Source: Roseomonas sp. E05
GTDB lineage: Bacteria > Pseudomonadota > Alphaproteobacteria > Acetobacterales > Acetobacteraceae
Assembly: GCF_030063475.1 (NCBI RefSeq)
Contig: NZ_JASIRT010000010.1
Coordinates: 104,091 to 168,090 of the forward strand
DNA: 64,000 nt
Reading direction: 5' to 3'
The position numbers and the translations under genes are program-made. Position 1 is the stretch's first letter. Each line of letters starts with the position of its first letter. Below, piece after piece: positions 42,477 through 50,656 of the stretch. The notes under the pieces are model-generated. The model saw only the letters and a program-made list of their open reading frames with translations. It had not been told where the DNA came from and searched no databases.

Positions 42477-42507
42477 TTGCCCGGATCGGGTCAGCGACGG
42501 GGGTAGC

Positions 42508-43518
42508 ATGGGGCTGGACGGCCTGGAACATGGCGGACGGCTCGCGGAGGCACGGCGCCGCTTCGCGGGGGCGCCGGAGCCGTTCCTGGATCTCTCCACC
42601 GGCATCAACCCGGTGCCCTGGCCGGTGCCGCCGCTGCCGCCCGCGGCCTTCACCCGGCTGCCGGAGCCGGAGGAGGAGACGGCGCTGCTGCAGACGGCCG
42701 CAGCGGCCTATGGCGTGGCCGATGCGGCCTGCCTGGCGGCGGCGCCGGGCACGCAGCTGCTGATCCAGTTGCTGCCGCGCCTGTTCCCGCTGCGGGAACT
42801 CCGCATTCTCGGGCCGACCTATGCCGAGCATGCCGCCTGCTGGCGCGCCGCAGGAACCGCAGTGCGCGAAGTGGCGCGGCTGGAGGATCTGGACGGCCAC
42901 GGCGGCGCCCTGCTGTGCAACCCGAACAATCCGGACGGGCGCCGCCACCCGCCCGGCGCGCTGCTGGCGCTGGCGGACCGGCTGGCGGCGCGCGGCGGCT
43001 TCCTGGTGGTGGACGAGGCCTTCGCGGACCTGGAGCCGGAAGCGCTGGGCTGTGCGGCCGCGCTGCCGCATCCCGGGCTGATCCTGCTGCGCTCCTTCGG
43101 CAAGAGCTATGGGCTGGCGGGGCTGCGGCTCGGCTTCGCGCTGGCGGCGCCGGCGCGGGCGGCGGCGATTCGCGCGGCGCTGGGGCCATGGGCGGTGTCC
43201 GGCCCGGCGCTGGCGGTCGGCCGGGCCGCGCTGGCCGATACGGCTTGGCGGCAGGCCGCCGCCGCGCGGCTGGCGGAGGACACGATGCGGCTCGACGCGC
43301 TGCTGGGCGCCGCCGGGTTGTGCGTCCGGGGTGGGACGCGCCTGTTCCGGCTGGCCGAGGGCGACGCGGCGCTCTGGCATGAACGGCTCGGGCGGGCCGG
43401 GATCCTGACGCGGCGCTTCGCCGCCATGCCGCGCTGGCTGCGCTTCGGCCTGCCGGGCGACGCGGCGGCATGGGCGCGGCTGGCCGCCGCGCTCGGGTCC
43501 CGCGTGGGGGAAGGGTAA
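42508..43518 (+). CDS. cobD: threonine-phosphate decarboxylase (CobC in Pseudomonas, CobD in Salmonella)
   Basis: This 336-residue PLP enzyme of the class I/II aminotransferase fold has LDLSTGINPVPWP, GPTYAEHAACW, LLCNPNNPDGRRHPPG, VVDEAFADLEPE and RSFGKSYGLAGLRLGFAL with the PLP lysine. It makes (R)-1-amino-2-propanol phosphate for CbiB. ATG 42508 was chosen; the frame upstream lies in a family A repeat. The adjacent divergent cbiB uses its product. Confidence 0.92.
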   Translation: MGLDGLEHGGRLAEARRRFAGAPEPFLDLSTGINPVPWPVPPLPPAAFTRLPEPEEETALLQTAAAAYGVADAACLAAAPGTQLLIQLLPRLFPLRELRILGPTYAEHAACWRAAGTAVREVARLEDLDGHGGALLCNPNNPDGRRHPPGALLALADRLAARGGFLVVDEAFADLEPEALGCAAALPHPGLILLRSFGKSYGLAGLRLGFALAAPARAAAIRAALGPWAVSGPALAVGRAALADTAWRQAAAARLAEDTMRLDALLGAAGLCVRGGTRLFRLAEGDAALWHERLGRAGILTRRFAAMPRWLRFGLPGDAAAWARLAAALGSRVGEG

Positions 43519-43565
43519 GGCCTGAGGGGCGTTCCGCCGGCAGAGGCGGATAAGCCAGGAGTAAC

Positions 43566-43588
43566 TTGCGAATCATTCTCATTTGCGG
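43566..43588. promoter_or_regulatory. Fur-box-like site
   Basis: TTGCGAATCATTCTCATTTG resembles the alphaproteobacterial Fur/Irr-type site, with interrupted GAAT/ATTC and GAGAAT-like half-sites around a CATT core. It lies 40 bases before the small protein gene. Confidence 0.55.
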
Positions 43589-43627
43589 TTAGGCTTGGCC
43601 CGGCTTCGGACAGCAGGGATACCCGCC

Positions 43628-43831
43628 ATGTTCCATCATCGATCCTGCGGCACGGCTGACCTCGTGGCGCTGATGGCCGCCCACCGTGCCGCGCTGCGCG
43701 ATGTGACCGCGCTGCGCCAGCAGGACATCACCCGGCTTCTGCACAGGCTGGAGGAAGAGGAGGAGGAGGCGCCCGCCAGCCATGGGGAGGCTGCACGCCC
43801 CGCGACGGCAAGGGTGGCGATGCCCTCCTGA
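43628..43831 (+). CDS. hypothetical 67-residue protein downstream of a Fur-box-like site
   Basis: The protein starts MFHHRSCGTADLVALMAAHR, continues with TALRQQDITRLLHRLEEEEEE and ends in an Ala/Thr-rich tail. The His/Cys-rich start and acidic run could bind metal, but this is conjecture. It looks soluble. No family is recognised. Its main interest is the upstream Fur-like site, suggesting induction under iron limitation. Confidence 0.5.
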   Translation: MFHHRSCGTADLVALMAAHRAALRDVTALRQQDITRLLHRLEEEEEEAPASHGEAARPATARVAMPS

Positions 43832-43926
43832 CGGCGGGCTTCTCGCGTCTCGCGGAGGCCGGAGCGGGCACGCTGGCCTCGGGAGGCGTGAACAAGAGGC
43901 CGGCGCCGGGCATTTGCATGGGGTAT

Positions 43927-43939
43927 GTTATGTTGTAAC
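43927..43939. promoter_or_regulatory. Zur-box-like site upstream of the porin gene
   Basis: GTTATGTTGTAAC matches the Zur core GTTATANTATAAC except at two positions, and the flanks (AT before, GT after) extend the symmetry. It lies 98 bases before the porin start. Confidence 0.45.
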
Positions 43940-44037
43940 GTCGGTGGCGGTAGGAACGTCTCCCCGGCCTTCCGGCCGCGCCCATGGCGGGCCGGGACTG
44001 ATGGCGGTGTTCCCCGTCTCCAGGACCCGATCCGCTC

Positions 44038-45387
44038 ATGAAACATGGTGACTTGCCGCCCCGCGCGCCGCGCGGCCGGACTCTCGCGCTGCTCGCCGCG
44101 CTGAGCGCGCTTCTGCTGCCGCCTCCTGCCAGGGCGCAGGAAACGCCGGAGCCGGAGGAGGCCTGCGAGACGGGCTCGGTGCTCACGCCAGGCCTCTGCC
44201 TCAGCACCGGCTTCATCGTCGATGCCTTCGGCAACCTGCGGGGTGGGCTGCGGCGGGATGTCTCGGCGGTCGGTCAGCTCCGGCTCGGGCTGGAAGCCGA
44301 TCTCGGCCGGATCGCCGGCCTCGGCGGCTGGAGCCTTGGCGCCAGTGCCATCGGCATCTATGGCAAGCAGCCGGGTGCCGGCCTGACCGGCTCGCTGGCG
44401 CCGCCGAGCAACATCGAGGCGCTTTCCACGGTGCGCCTGATGGAGCTCTGGGTGCAGCGGGAGGTCGAGGGCTGGGGCTCGCTGCGCGTCGGGCAACTGG
44501 CGGCGGATACCGAGTTCGCCGTGGCCGACACCGCCGCCAACCTGGTGAACGGCACCTTCGGCTGGCCGGTGGCGCTGGGCGAGGGGCTGCCTTCCGGCGG
44601 CATCGCCTATCCCTTCGCCGCGCCGGGCGTGCGGCTGGCCCTGGGTGAGCCGGAGGAGGCCAGCGGCTTCCGCCTCGGCCTGTTCTCCGGCGATCCGGGC
44701 GGGCGGTACGGGCAGGATACGGAGGGGCAGCGGCACAACCGCTACGGCGTCAACTTCAGCACGGCGGACGGCGCCTTCCTGATCGGCGAGGCGGTGTTCG
44801 GTGCCCGTGCGCCCGAGGAGGGGCCGCGCCCCTGGGTGGCCAAGCTGGGCGCCTGGTACCACAGCGGCGGCTTCGACTCCCCGCGCTACGACGCCGATGG
44901 CCGCTCCCTCGCCGACCCGGCCAGCAGCGGCGAGCCGCGCCGCTTCCACAACAACTATGGCGGCTACGGCATCGGCGAGGCGACGCTCTGGCGCGGCGAG
45001 GGGCAGAGCCTGGCCGCCTTCGCCCGCCTCTTCGCCGCGCCCTCGGACCGCAACCTCGTCTCGCTGCAGGTGGATGGCGGCTTCGCCTGGGCCGGCCCCT
45101 TCGGCCTGCGGCAGGACACGCTCTCCTTCGGCGCCTCGCAGGCGCGGATCGGGCGCGGCGGGCGCGGGCTGGACGAGGACACGCAGGCCTTCAGCGACCC
45201 GCTCCGGCCGGTGCGGCGGCATGAGACGGTACTGGAGGTGAACTACGACCTGCCGGTCGGGCCGGTGCATCTGCGGCCGCTGGCGCAGTGGTACATCCAC
45301 CCCGCGGCGGGCGAGCCGGACGAGGAGACCGGCCGCAAGCTGCGGGACGCCGTGCTGCTCGGGATGCGCGTGCAGGCGGAGTTCTGA
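44038..45387 (+). CDS. OprB-type carbohydrate porin
   Basis: This 449-residue outer-membrane protein has a signal peptide (LAALSALLLPPPARA/QET) and the carbohydrate-selective porin (OprB, COG3659) pattern: STGFIVDAFGNLRGGL, LMELWVQREVEGWGSLRVGQLAADTEFAVA, WVAKLGAWYHSGGF, and a C-terminal beta strand ending in Phe (GMRVQAEF). It forms a beta barrel for sugars or other small solutes. The Zur-like site upstream suggests a possible metal link, which is only inferred. Its 3' end faces the helicase gene across two family B repeats. Confidence 0.82.
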   Translation: MKHGDLPPRAPRGRTLALLAALSALLLPPPARAQETPEPEEACETGSVLTPGLCLSTGFIVDAFGNLRGGLRRDVSAVGQLRLGLEADLGRIAGLGGWSLGASAIGIYGKQPGAGLTGSLAPPSNIEALSTVRLMELWVQREVEGWGSLRVGQLAADTEFAVADTAANLVNGTFGWPVALGEGLPSGGIAYPFAAPGVRLALGEPEEASGFRLGLFSGDPGGRYGQDTEGQRHNRYGVNFSTADGAFLIGEAVFGARAPEEGPRPWVAKLGAWYHSGGFDSPRYDADGRSLADPASSGEPRRFHNNYGGYGIGEATLWRGEGQSLAAFARLFAAPSDRNLVSLQVDGGFAWAGPFGLRQDTLSFGASQARIGRGGRGLDEDTQAFSDPLRPVRRHETVLEVNYDLPVGPVHLRPLAQWYIHPAAGEPDEETGRKLRDAVLLGMRVQAEF

Positions 45388-45392
45388 CGCGG

Positions 45393-45568
45393 CCGGGAAG
45401 GGCGCTGCCCTCCCCGGACCCCTCCCGCTGGGGGGATGGTATCCCCCCAGACCCCGCCATCCGTTCTTTCTCGTGGCAGGCGTGGGGGCCACGCAGTCGC
45501 CGGCGGGGCCCGGGGTGGCACTGTCACCCCGGCGGAGGGGTTCCAGGGGAGGCGGCGCCTCCCCTGGC
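45393..45568. repeat. two family B repeats in opposite orientation (B3, B4)
   Basis: B3 (45393-45460, minus) has a GGGCGCTGCCC core and GGGGGGATGGTATCCCCCC. B4 (45502-45568, plus) has GGGGTGGCACTGTCACCCC and a GGCGGCGCC core. They fill the gap between the convergent porin and helicase genes and could serve as terminators in both directions. Confidence 0.83.
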
Positions 45569-45575
45569 CCTGGCC

Positions 45576-47948
45576 TCAGGCCGCGCGATGGCTGGCCGCG
45601 CGCACCCGACGCTGCTGGCGCAGCACCTCCTCGATCCAGTCGTTGAGCCGCGCCGTCTCGGCCTCCGCCTGCTCGCGTTCGGGATAGGCGACGGGGAAGC
45701 GCAACGCCATCCAGCGCCAGGCGACGAGGCGCTTGTGCACCTTCTCGGCGCGCTGCAGTTCCTCGTTGCTGGCGCGGTCGGGCGGCAGCAGGCGGCCGGC
45801 CAGCGGCGGGCGCACCGGCCGGCCGGCGCCGTGCTCCACCGCCCATTGCGCGAGGCGGGTGATGCCGTCATCCCGCTCGTCCACCGGACACATGGCGTAG
45901 GTCCAGCGGTCCAGCAGGGAGAGGCCGGCGACGCCGTCGATGGCGGAGGCGATGGCGAGCGGCTGCGTCAGGTCGGCCAGGCGGTAGTTGGGGTCGTCCT
46001 TGCGCAGCACGGCGCGCTTGATGCGGGCCAGCACGCCGAAGAGGCTGTCCGAGCCGATCTCGGCGGCGACGGCGGCGATGATCTCGGAATCCGGCTGCAC
46101 CTGCGGGCGCAGCTCCTCCGGCGGATGCGGCGGGGCGTGCAGCATGGCGCTGATGAAGCCGGGATCGCCGGCGCCGGCCAGCACGGCGACGATGCCGCCC
46201 TCATGATGGCCGAAGCGCCCGGCGCGGCCGCCGATCTGCTTCACCTCCTGCGCGTTCAGCTCGCGCCGCTCCTCGCCGTCATACTTGCGGAGCGTGGAGA
46301 AGATGACGCGGCGGATCGGCAGGTTGAGGCCCATGCCGATGGCATCGGTGGCGACCAGGATATCGGCCTCGCCGCTGCGGAAGCGGGCGGCCTCCGCGCG
46401 GCGCACCTCGGGGGAGAGCGCGCCATAGACCACCGCCACCTTGCGGCCGCGCTTCACCAGCTGCTCGCGCAGTTCCATCACGTCGCGGCGGGAGAAGGCG
46501 ACCAGCGCGTCGCCGGCGCGCAGGTCGGAGAGGCCGATCGGGCCGCGCGCGGCGTTCAGCGGGCTTTTGCGCTGGAGCGAGATCTCCTCGACCTCGTCGC
46601 CGCAGAGCTGGGCGATGCGCTTCACCATCGGGATGCATTCCGGCGCGCCGAGCACCAGCACCTCGCGCGCCGGCACGCCCATGATGGCGGCGGTCCAGGC
46701 GGCGCCGCGGTCGCGGTCGTGCAGGAGCTGGGCCTCGTCGATGATCGCCACGTCCACCGGGTTGCTGAAGGGGCACATCTCCACGGTGGCGGCGAGGTGG
46801 CGGGAGCCGGGGGCGGGGATGCGCTCCTCGCCGGTGGCCAGCGCCGCCTCGATGCCGCGCGTGGCCAGCGCCTCGCGGAACTCGTGCGCCAGCAGGCGGA
46901 GCGGCGCCAGGGCCAGGCCGCTCTCCGCCGCCGCGAGGCGGTCCAGCGCCAGGTGGCTCTTGCCGCTGTTGGTCGGGCCGGTGACGATGGTGATGCGGCG
47001 GATCAGCGCCCGCGCGGTGGCGAAATGCCCGGCGTAGCGGTCGAGCGCGGCGGCGCGGGCGACGGCGGCATTGGCCACCTTGTTGCCGCGCCCGGCGACC
47101 TCGGCGGCGCGGTCCAGCCGCAGGCCGGTCTGGCGGGGGGCGCGGGGCGGCTGCTGGGTCCGCTCGGCCTCGCGCCAGGCGAAGACCTCGCGCCGCAGCG
47201 CGGCCACCTCGGCGGGGTCGAACTCCCAGCGCTCGCGCCCGCCTTTCGCGCCGCGCAGGCGGCGCGCCACCGGGACCAGCCCAGCGCCGACCCAGCGCAG
47301 CACCTCACGCTCCGAGGCATGCAGCAGGGCGGGCAGGGCCTCGATGCCGACCAGCCCGCGCTCCCATTCACGCAGGCGGGTGACTTCCTCGCGCCGCTTC
47401 TCGCGGGCGGCCTTCTCGGCGGTGCGCAGGTCCTGCCGGCGGCGCTCCTCGACGCGGCCGGTGGCGAGGACGAAGTCGGACGTCTGGGCGGCGTTCAGGC
47501 CATGCGCGGCGGCGACGGCCTGGGCCAGCGCGGCATGGCGCTCGCCGGAGAGCGGCTTGCCGCTTTCCAGCAACTCGCCGGCGAGGATCTCCAGCGTGGC
47601 CTCGGGCGTGGCGGCGGTGCCGCGCAGGCGGGCGGCGACGGCCTCGTCCAGCGCCGCCCGCAGGGCGCGCTCGTCGGCCTCGGGGTCGTTCAGGCTTTCG
47701 GCGGCGGCCTCGGCATCGGCGCGGCGCACCCAGGGCTGGCCGGCGCGGTTGGCCAGGTCCATTGCCGCCTTGGACCAGGACTTCCGCCGCACCTCGACCA
47801 GCGCCTCCCGCACCGCCTCGGCATCGGCGGGCAGGCGGCGGGCGACACGGCGGATCAGCTGCGGCATCTCACGCGGCTCGACCCGCAGGCCCGCCGCCAG
47901 GATGGCGGCCTCCGCCGGGTGGGCGGGGGCGTGTGGGTCATCACTCAT
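45576..47948 (-). CDS. Suv3-like DEAD/H-type RNA helicase
   Basis: This 790-residue protein has an N-terminal alpha-helical region (about 1-310), Walker A GPTNSGKSHLALDRL (324-331 core), APLRLLAHEFR, Walker B IIDEAQ, a second RecA domain with FSRRDVMELRE and YGALSPEVRR, and motif VI QIGGRAGRFG. This matches the Suv3 RNA helicase family of mitochondria and alphaproteobacteria, involved in RNA turnover with exoribonucleases. The role here is inferred from family. The C-terminal helical region is also of the Suv3 type. Confidence 0.86.
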   Translation of the reverse strand: MSDDPHAPAHPAEAAILAAGLRVEPREMPQLIRRVARRLPADAEAVREALVEVRRKSWSKAAMDLANRAGQPWVRRADAEAAAESLNDPEADERALRAALDEAVAARLRGTAATPEATLEILAGELLESGKPLSGERHAALAQAVAAAHGLNAAQTSDFVLATGRVEERRRQDLRTAEKAAREKRREEVTRLREWERGLVGIEALPALLHASEREVLRWVGAGLVPVARRLRGAKGGRERWEFDPAEVAALRREVFAWREAERTQQPPRAPRQTGLRLDRAAEVAGRGNKVANAAVARAAALDRYAGHFATARALIRRITIVTGPTNSGKSHLALDRLAAAESGLALAPLRLLAHEFREALATRGIEAALATGEERIPAPGSRHLAATVEMCPFSNPVDVAIIDEAQLLHDRDRGAAWTAAIMGVPAREVLVLGAPECIPMVKRIAQLCGDEVEEISLQRKSPLNAARGPIGLSDLRAGDALVAFSRRDVMELREQLVKRGRKVAVVYGALSPEVRRAEAARFRSGEADILVATDAIGMGLNLPIRRVIFSTLRKYDGEERRELNAQEVKQIGGRAGRFGHHEGGIVAVLAGAGDPGFISAMLHAPPHPPEELRPQVQPDSEIIAAVAAEIGSDSLFGVLARIKRAVLRKDDPNYRLADLTQPLAIASAIDGVAGLSLLDRWTYAMCPVDERDDGITRLAQWAVEHGAGRPVRPPLAGRLLPPDRASNEELQRAEKVHKRLVAWRWMALRFPVAYPEREQAEAETARLNDWIEEVLRQQRRVRAASHRAA

Positions 47949-48415
47949 GCGCGGGCTCGTCCTTCAGGGATACGTGGGGCATGGCTTAGCGGAAAACTCC
48001 ACCCGGGCGCCAATGTTGCGCCGCGGCCAAGGGGGCGCCGCCCCCTTGGAACCCCCGCCGGGGTGGCTGTGCCACCCCGGACCCCGCCGTCCGTGGGCCT
48101 TTCGCCCTGGCACGGGAGGACGGGCCAGCCGGGCGCGCCGGCCCTCGGCGTCATGGCCGGGATCTGGCGAGGAGAAGCGGCTTCCCCAACAGCGGACGCA
48201 CCTCGGAAACTGGCGGGGTTAAGGCCTCGGAATAAATTCCCTTATTTCAAAGGTATTCCAGCGCCTGGCGCTTCGATCTCTTGACCGTCCTTCGGAGCGC
48301 GGCCGGGTTCCAGGCCTTCACGCCAGCAGGCGAGAAACGAATGGCGGGGTCTGGGGTGACACTGTCACCCCAGCGGGAGGGGCTCGGGGAGGGCGGCGCC
48401 CTCCCCGGAGCGGCG
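47949..48415. repeat. gene-free stretch with two family B repeats in opposite orientation (B5, B6)
   Basis: B5 (48027-48090, minus) has GGGGGCGCCGCCCCC and GGGGTGGCTGTGCCACCCC. B6 (48342-48408, plus) has GGGGTGACACTGTCACCCC and a GGCGGCGCC core. Between them lies unrelated sequence (about 48190-48300) with no gene. The helicase promoter should be in the left part. Confidence 0.82.
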
Positions 48416-49156
48416 TCAGACGTGCTGTCCGCCGTTGATGTGGATTTCGGCGCCGTTGATGTACGAAGAGGGGTTGGTGCAGAGGAAGTGGATGGTTTCC
48501 GCCACCTCGCGCGGGTCGCCGAGGCGGCGCAGGGGCACGATGTCCTGCACCAGCGCGTCGGTGCCGGGGGAGAGGATGGCGGTGCGGATCTCGCCGGGCG
48601 CGATGGCGTTGGCGCGCACGCCGCGGGGGCCGAACTCATGCGCGAACTCGCGGGTGAGTGCCGCGAGGCCGGCCTTGGAGGCGGCATAGGCCACGCCGGC
48701 GAAGGGATGCACGCGCGAGCCGGCGATGGAGGTGACGTTGACGATGGCGCCCTTCGCCGCCTCCAGCTCCGGCAGCAGGTCGCGCGCCAGCAGGGCGGTG
48801 GAGACGAGGTTGACGTTCAGCACGCGCGTCCAGGTGTCGGCGTCGCTCTCGACCACGCCGAGGCGCCGGCCGCCGGGGCCTTTCGGCGAGATGCCGGCAT
48901 TGTTGACCAGGGCGTGCAGCTTGCCGCCGATCAGCCGCTCCCGCACCGCGGCGGTGAGGGCGGGGATGGCGCCGAGGTCGGCGAGGTCGGCCTGGATATG
49001 GCCCATGCGGCCGCCGGCCCAGGGGCAGGCCTCGGAGAAGGCCTGGCGGGAGACGGTCAGCACCCGCCAGCCCTGTTCCTGAAAGAGCTTCACCGTGGCG
49101 TGGCCGATGCCGCGGCTCGCTCCGGTCAGGAGCAGGGTGCGGGGCGCGTCGGACAT
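48416..49156 (-). CDS. SDR-family oxidoreductase
   Basis: This 246-residue classical short-chain dehydrogenase has the NAD(P) loop TGASRGIGHA, NNAGISPKG, a catalytic Ser (VTSIAGS), YAASKAG (YxxxK) and a C-terminal substrate loop (PGEIRTAILSPGTD). The final AEIHINGGQHV is the common FabG-like C-terminus. The substrate is unknown. It stands alone between repeats and the serine hydrolase gene on the same strand. Confidence 0.85.
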   Translation of the reverse strand: MSDAPRTLLLTGASRGIGHATVKLFQEQGWRVLTVSRQAFSEACPWAGGRMGHIQADLADLGAIPALTAAVRERLIGGKLHALVNNAGISPKGPGGRRLGVVESDADTWTRVLNVNLVSTALLARDLLPELEAAKGAIVNVTSIAGSRVHPFAGVAYAASKAGLAALTREFAHEFGPRGVRANAIAPGEIRTAILSPGTDALVQDIVPLRRLGDPREVAETIHFLCTNPSSYINGAEIHINGGQHV

Positions 49157-49241
49157 GGGGGGCGACCTCGGTCGGGGGCTGCGTGAGAGGCCAGGATAGC
49201 ACGCGGGGCGGTGCCTGTCCCGCGCACCCCCGGCGGCGGGA

Positions 49242-50465
49242 TCAGTCCAGCACGGCCTGGTAGCTCAGCACCCGCAGCTCGCGGCGGATCGGATAGGTGG
49301 AGGAGGGCATGAGCTGGGTGAGCAGGACCACCGCCATCTCCTCGGCCGGGTCCACCCAGAAGGCAGTGCTGGCGGCACCGCCCCAGGCATACTCGCCTGG
49401 CGTGCCGAGGATCTGCGCGCGCGCCGGGTCGAGCGTGACGGAGAAGCCGAGGCCGAAGCCGATGCCCTCGGCGGTGGATTCGGACCAGCGCGGTTGGCCC
49501 ATGGCCGCCATGTCGCCGTTCAGGTGGTTGGTGGTCATCAGCTCCACCGTCTTGCGGCCGAGCAGGCGGGTGCCTTCCAGCTCGCCCTTGTTCAGCATGA
49601 AGCGGCAGAAGCGCCAGTAGTCGCCCGCCGTGGAGACCAGGCCGCCGCCGCCGGAGCAGACGCTGCGCGGGCGCAGGTAGCGGCTGGTCGCGGGGTCGTC
49701 GATCAGCGCCAGCCCGCCATCCGCGCCGCGCGCGTAGTTGGCGGCGAGGCGGGGGTGCTTCTCCGCCGGCACGAAGAAGTCGGTATCCGTCATGCCGAGC
49801 GGGACGATGACGCGCCGGCACAGGAACTCCTCGAAGGGCTGGCCGGAGATGACCGCGACGAGATGGCCGAGCACGTCGGTGGCGATGCTGTAGTTCCAGG
49901 CGCGGCCGGGCTGGGCGATCAGCGGCAGGGCGGCGGCGCGCTCCACCACCTCGGCGAGCGAGGTCTCGGCGGTCTGGAAGTCCACACCGGTCTCGCGGTA
50001 CTGCGCGTCCACCAGCCCGGCCTGCATGAAGCCGTAGGTGAGGCCCGAGGTGTGGGTCAGCAGGTCGCGGAAGGTGATGTCGCGTTCGGCGGGGACGGTG
50101 TCGATCTTGCCGCGCGCCCCGCCGGTCGCCACGCGCATGTCGCGGAAACAGGGCAGGAAGCGGGTGATCGGGTCATCGAGCTGGAAGCGGCCCTCCTCAT
50201 ACAGCATCATGATGGCCACGCTGGTGAGCGGCTTGGTCATCGAATAGATGCGGACGATGGTGTCCGGCGCCATGGGCGTGCCGCGCGCCAGGTCGGCGAG
50301 GCCGGTGCTGTGCAGCTGCGCCACCGCGCCGCGCCGCGCCACCAGCGTCGTCACGCCCGCCAGCTTGCCATCCGACACCAGCCGCGCCGACCAGTCCTCG
50401 ATGCGCTTCAGGCGCCGGGAGCAGAGGCCGACGCTCTCCGGCGGGACCAGGGCGGGAAGGGTCAT
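49242..50465 (-). CDS. serine hydrolase, beta-lactamase/esterase (class C-like) family
   Basis: This 407-residue protein has the SxxK motif IYSMTKPLTS (Ser75, Lys78) and Tyr192 in WNYSIATDVLGHL, the YxN-type position with Ser-Ile, as in EstB-like esterases. A HTSGLTYGF motif sits between. There is no signal peptide, so the enzyme is probably cytoplasmic, an esterase rather than a beta-lactamase. It lies 85 bases upstream of the SDR gene on the same strand, possibly co-transcribed. The substrate is unknown. Confidence 0.82.
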   Translation of the reverse strand: MTLPALVPPESVGLCSRRLKRIEDWSARLVSDGKLAGVTTLVARRGAVAQLHSTGLADLARGTPMAPDTIVRIYSMTKPLTSVAIMMLYEEGRFQLDDPITRFLPCFRDMRVATGGARGKIDTVPAERDITFRDLLTHTSGLTYGFMQAGLVDAQYRETGVDFQTAETSLAEVVERAAALPLIAQPGRAWNYSIATDVLGHLVAVISGQPFEEFLCRRVIVPLGMTDTDFFVPAEKHPRLAANYARGADGGLALIDDPATSRYLRPRSVCSGGGGLVSTAGDYWRFCRFMLNKGELEGTRLLGRKTVELMTTNHLNGDMAAMGQPRWSESTAEGIGFGLGFSVTLDPARAQILGTPGEYAWGGAASTAFWVDPAEEMAVVLLTQLMPSSTYPIRRELRVLSYQAVLD

Positions 50466-50656
50466 GGGTCAGGCTCCGTCACAAGAGGAGTGATCCTGGG
50501 CTGCATGGCGGGCGGCGTCGAGGGGTGATGCGCAGGGCCGGAGCGATTTGAGGCACCCCGGTCACGGCAGCGGCGGCGGCGCGTGCTATTTGGATTCCTG
50601 ACGGCCGGCAGAAGGCTCGCCGCGCGCTGAACAAAACCTTCAGGCGGCAGGTCAAG

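Noticed and set aside
43636..45846. A 736-codon minus-strand frame over the porin gene
   Set aside because: It is antisense to the porin, which has a signal peptide and a terminal Phe. The frame runs through family B repeats.
45288..48284. A 998-codon plus-strand frame over the helicase gene
   Set aside because: It is antisense to a protein with clear helicase motifs. Its composition is that of a shadow frame, and it crosses repeats at both ends.
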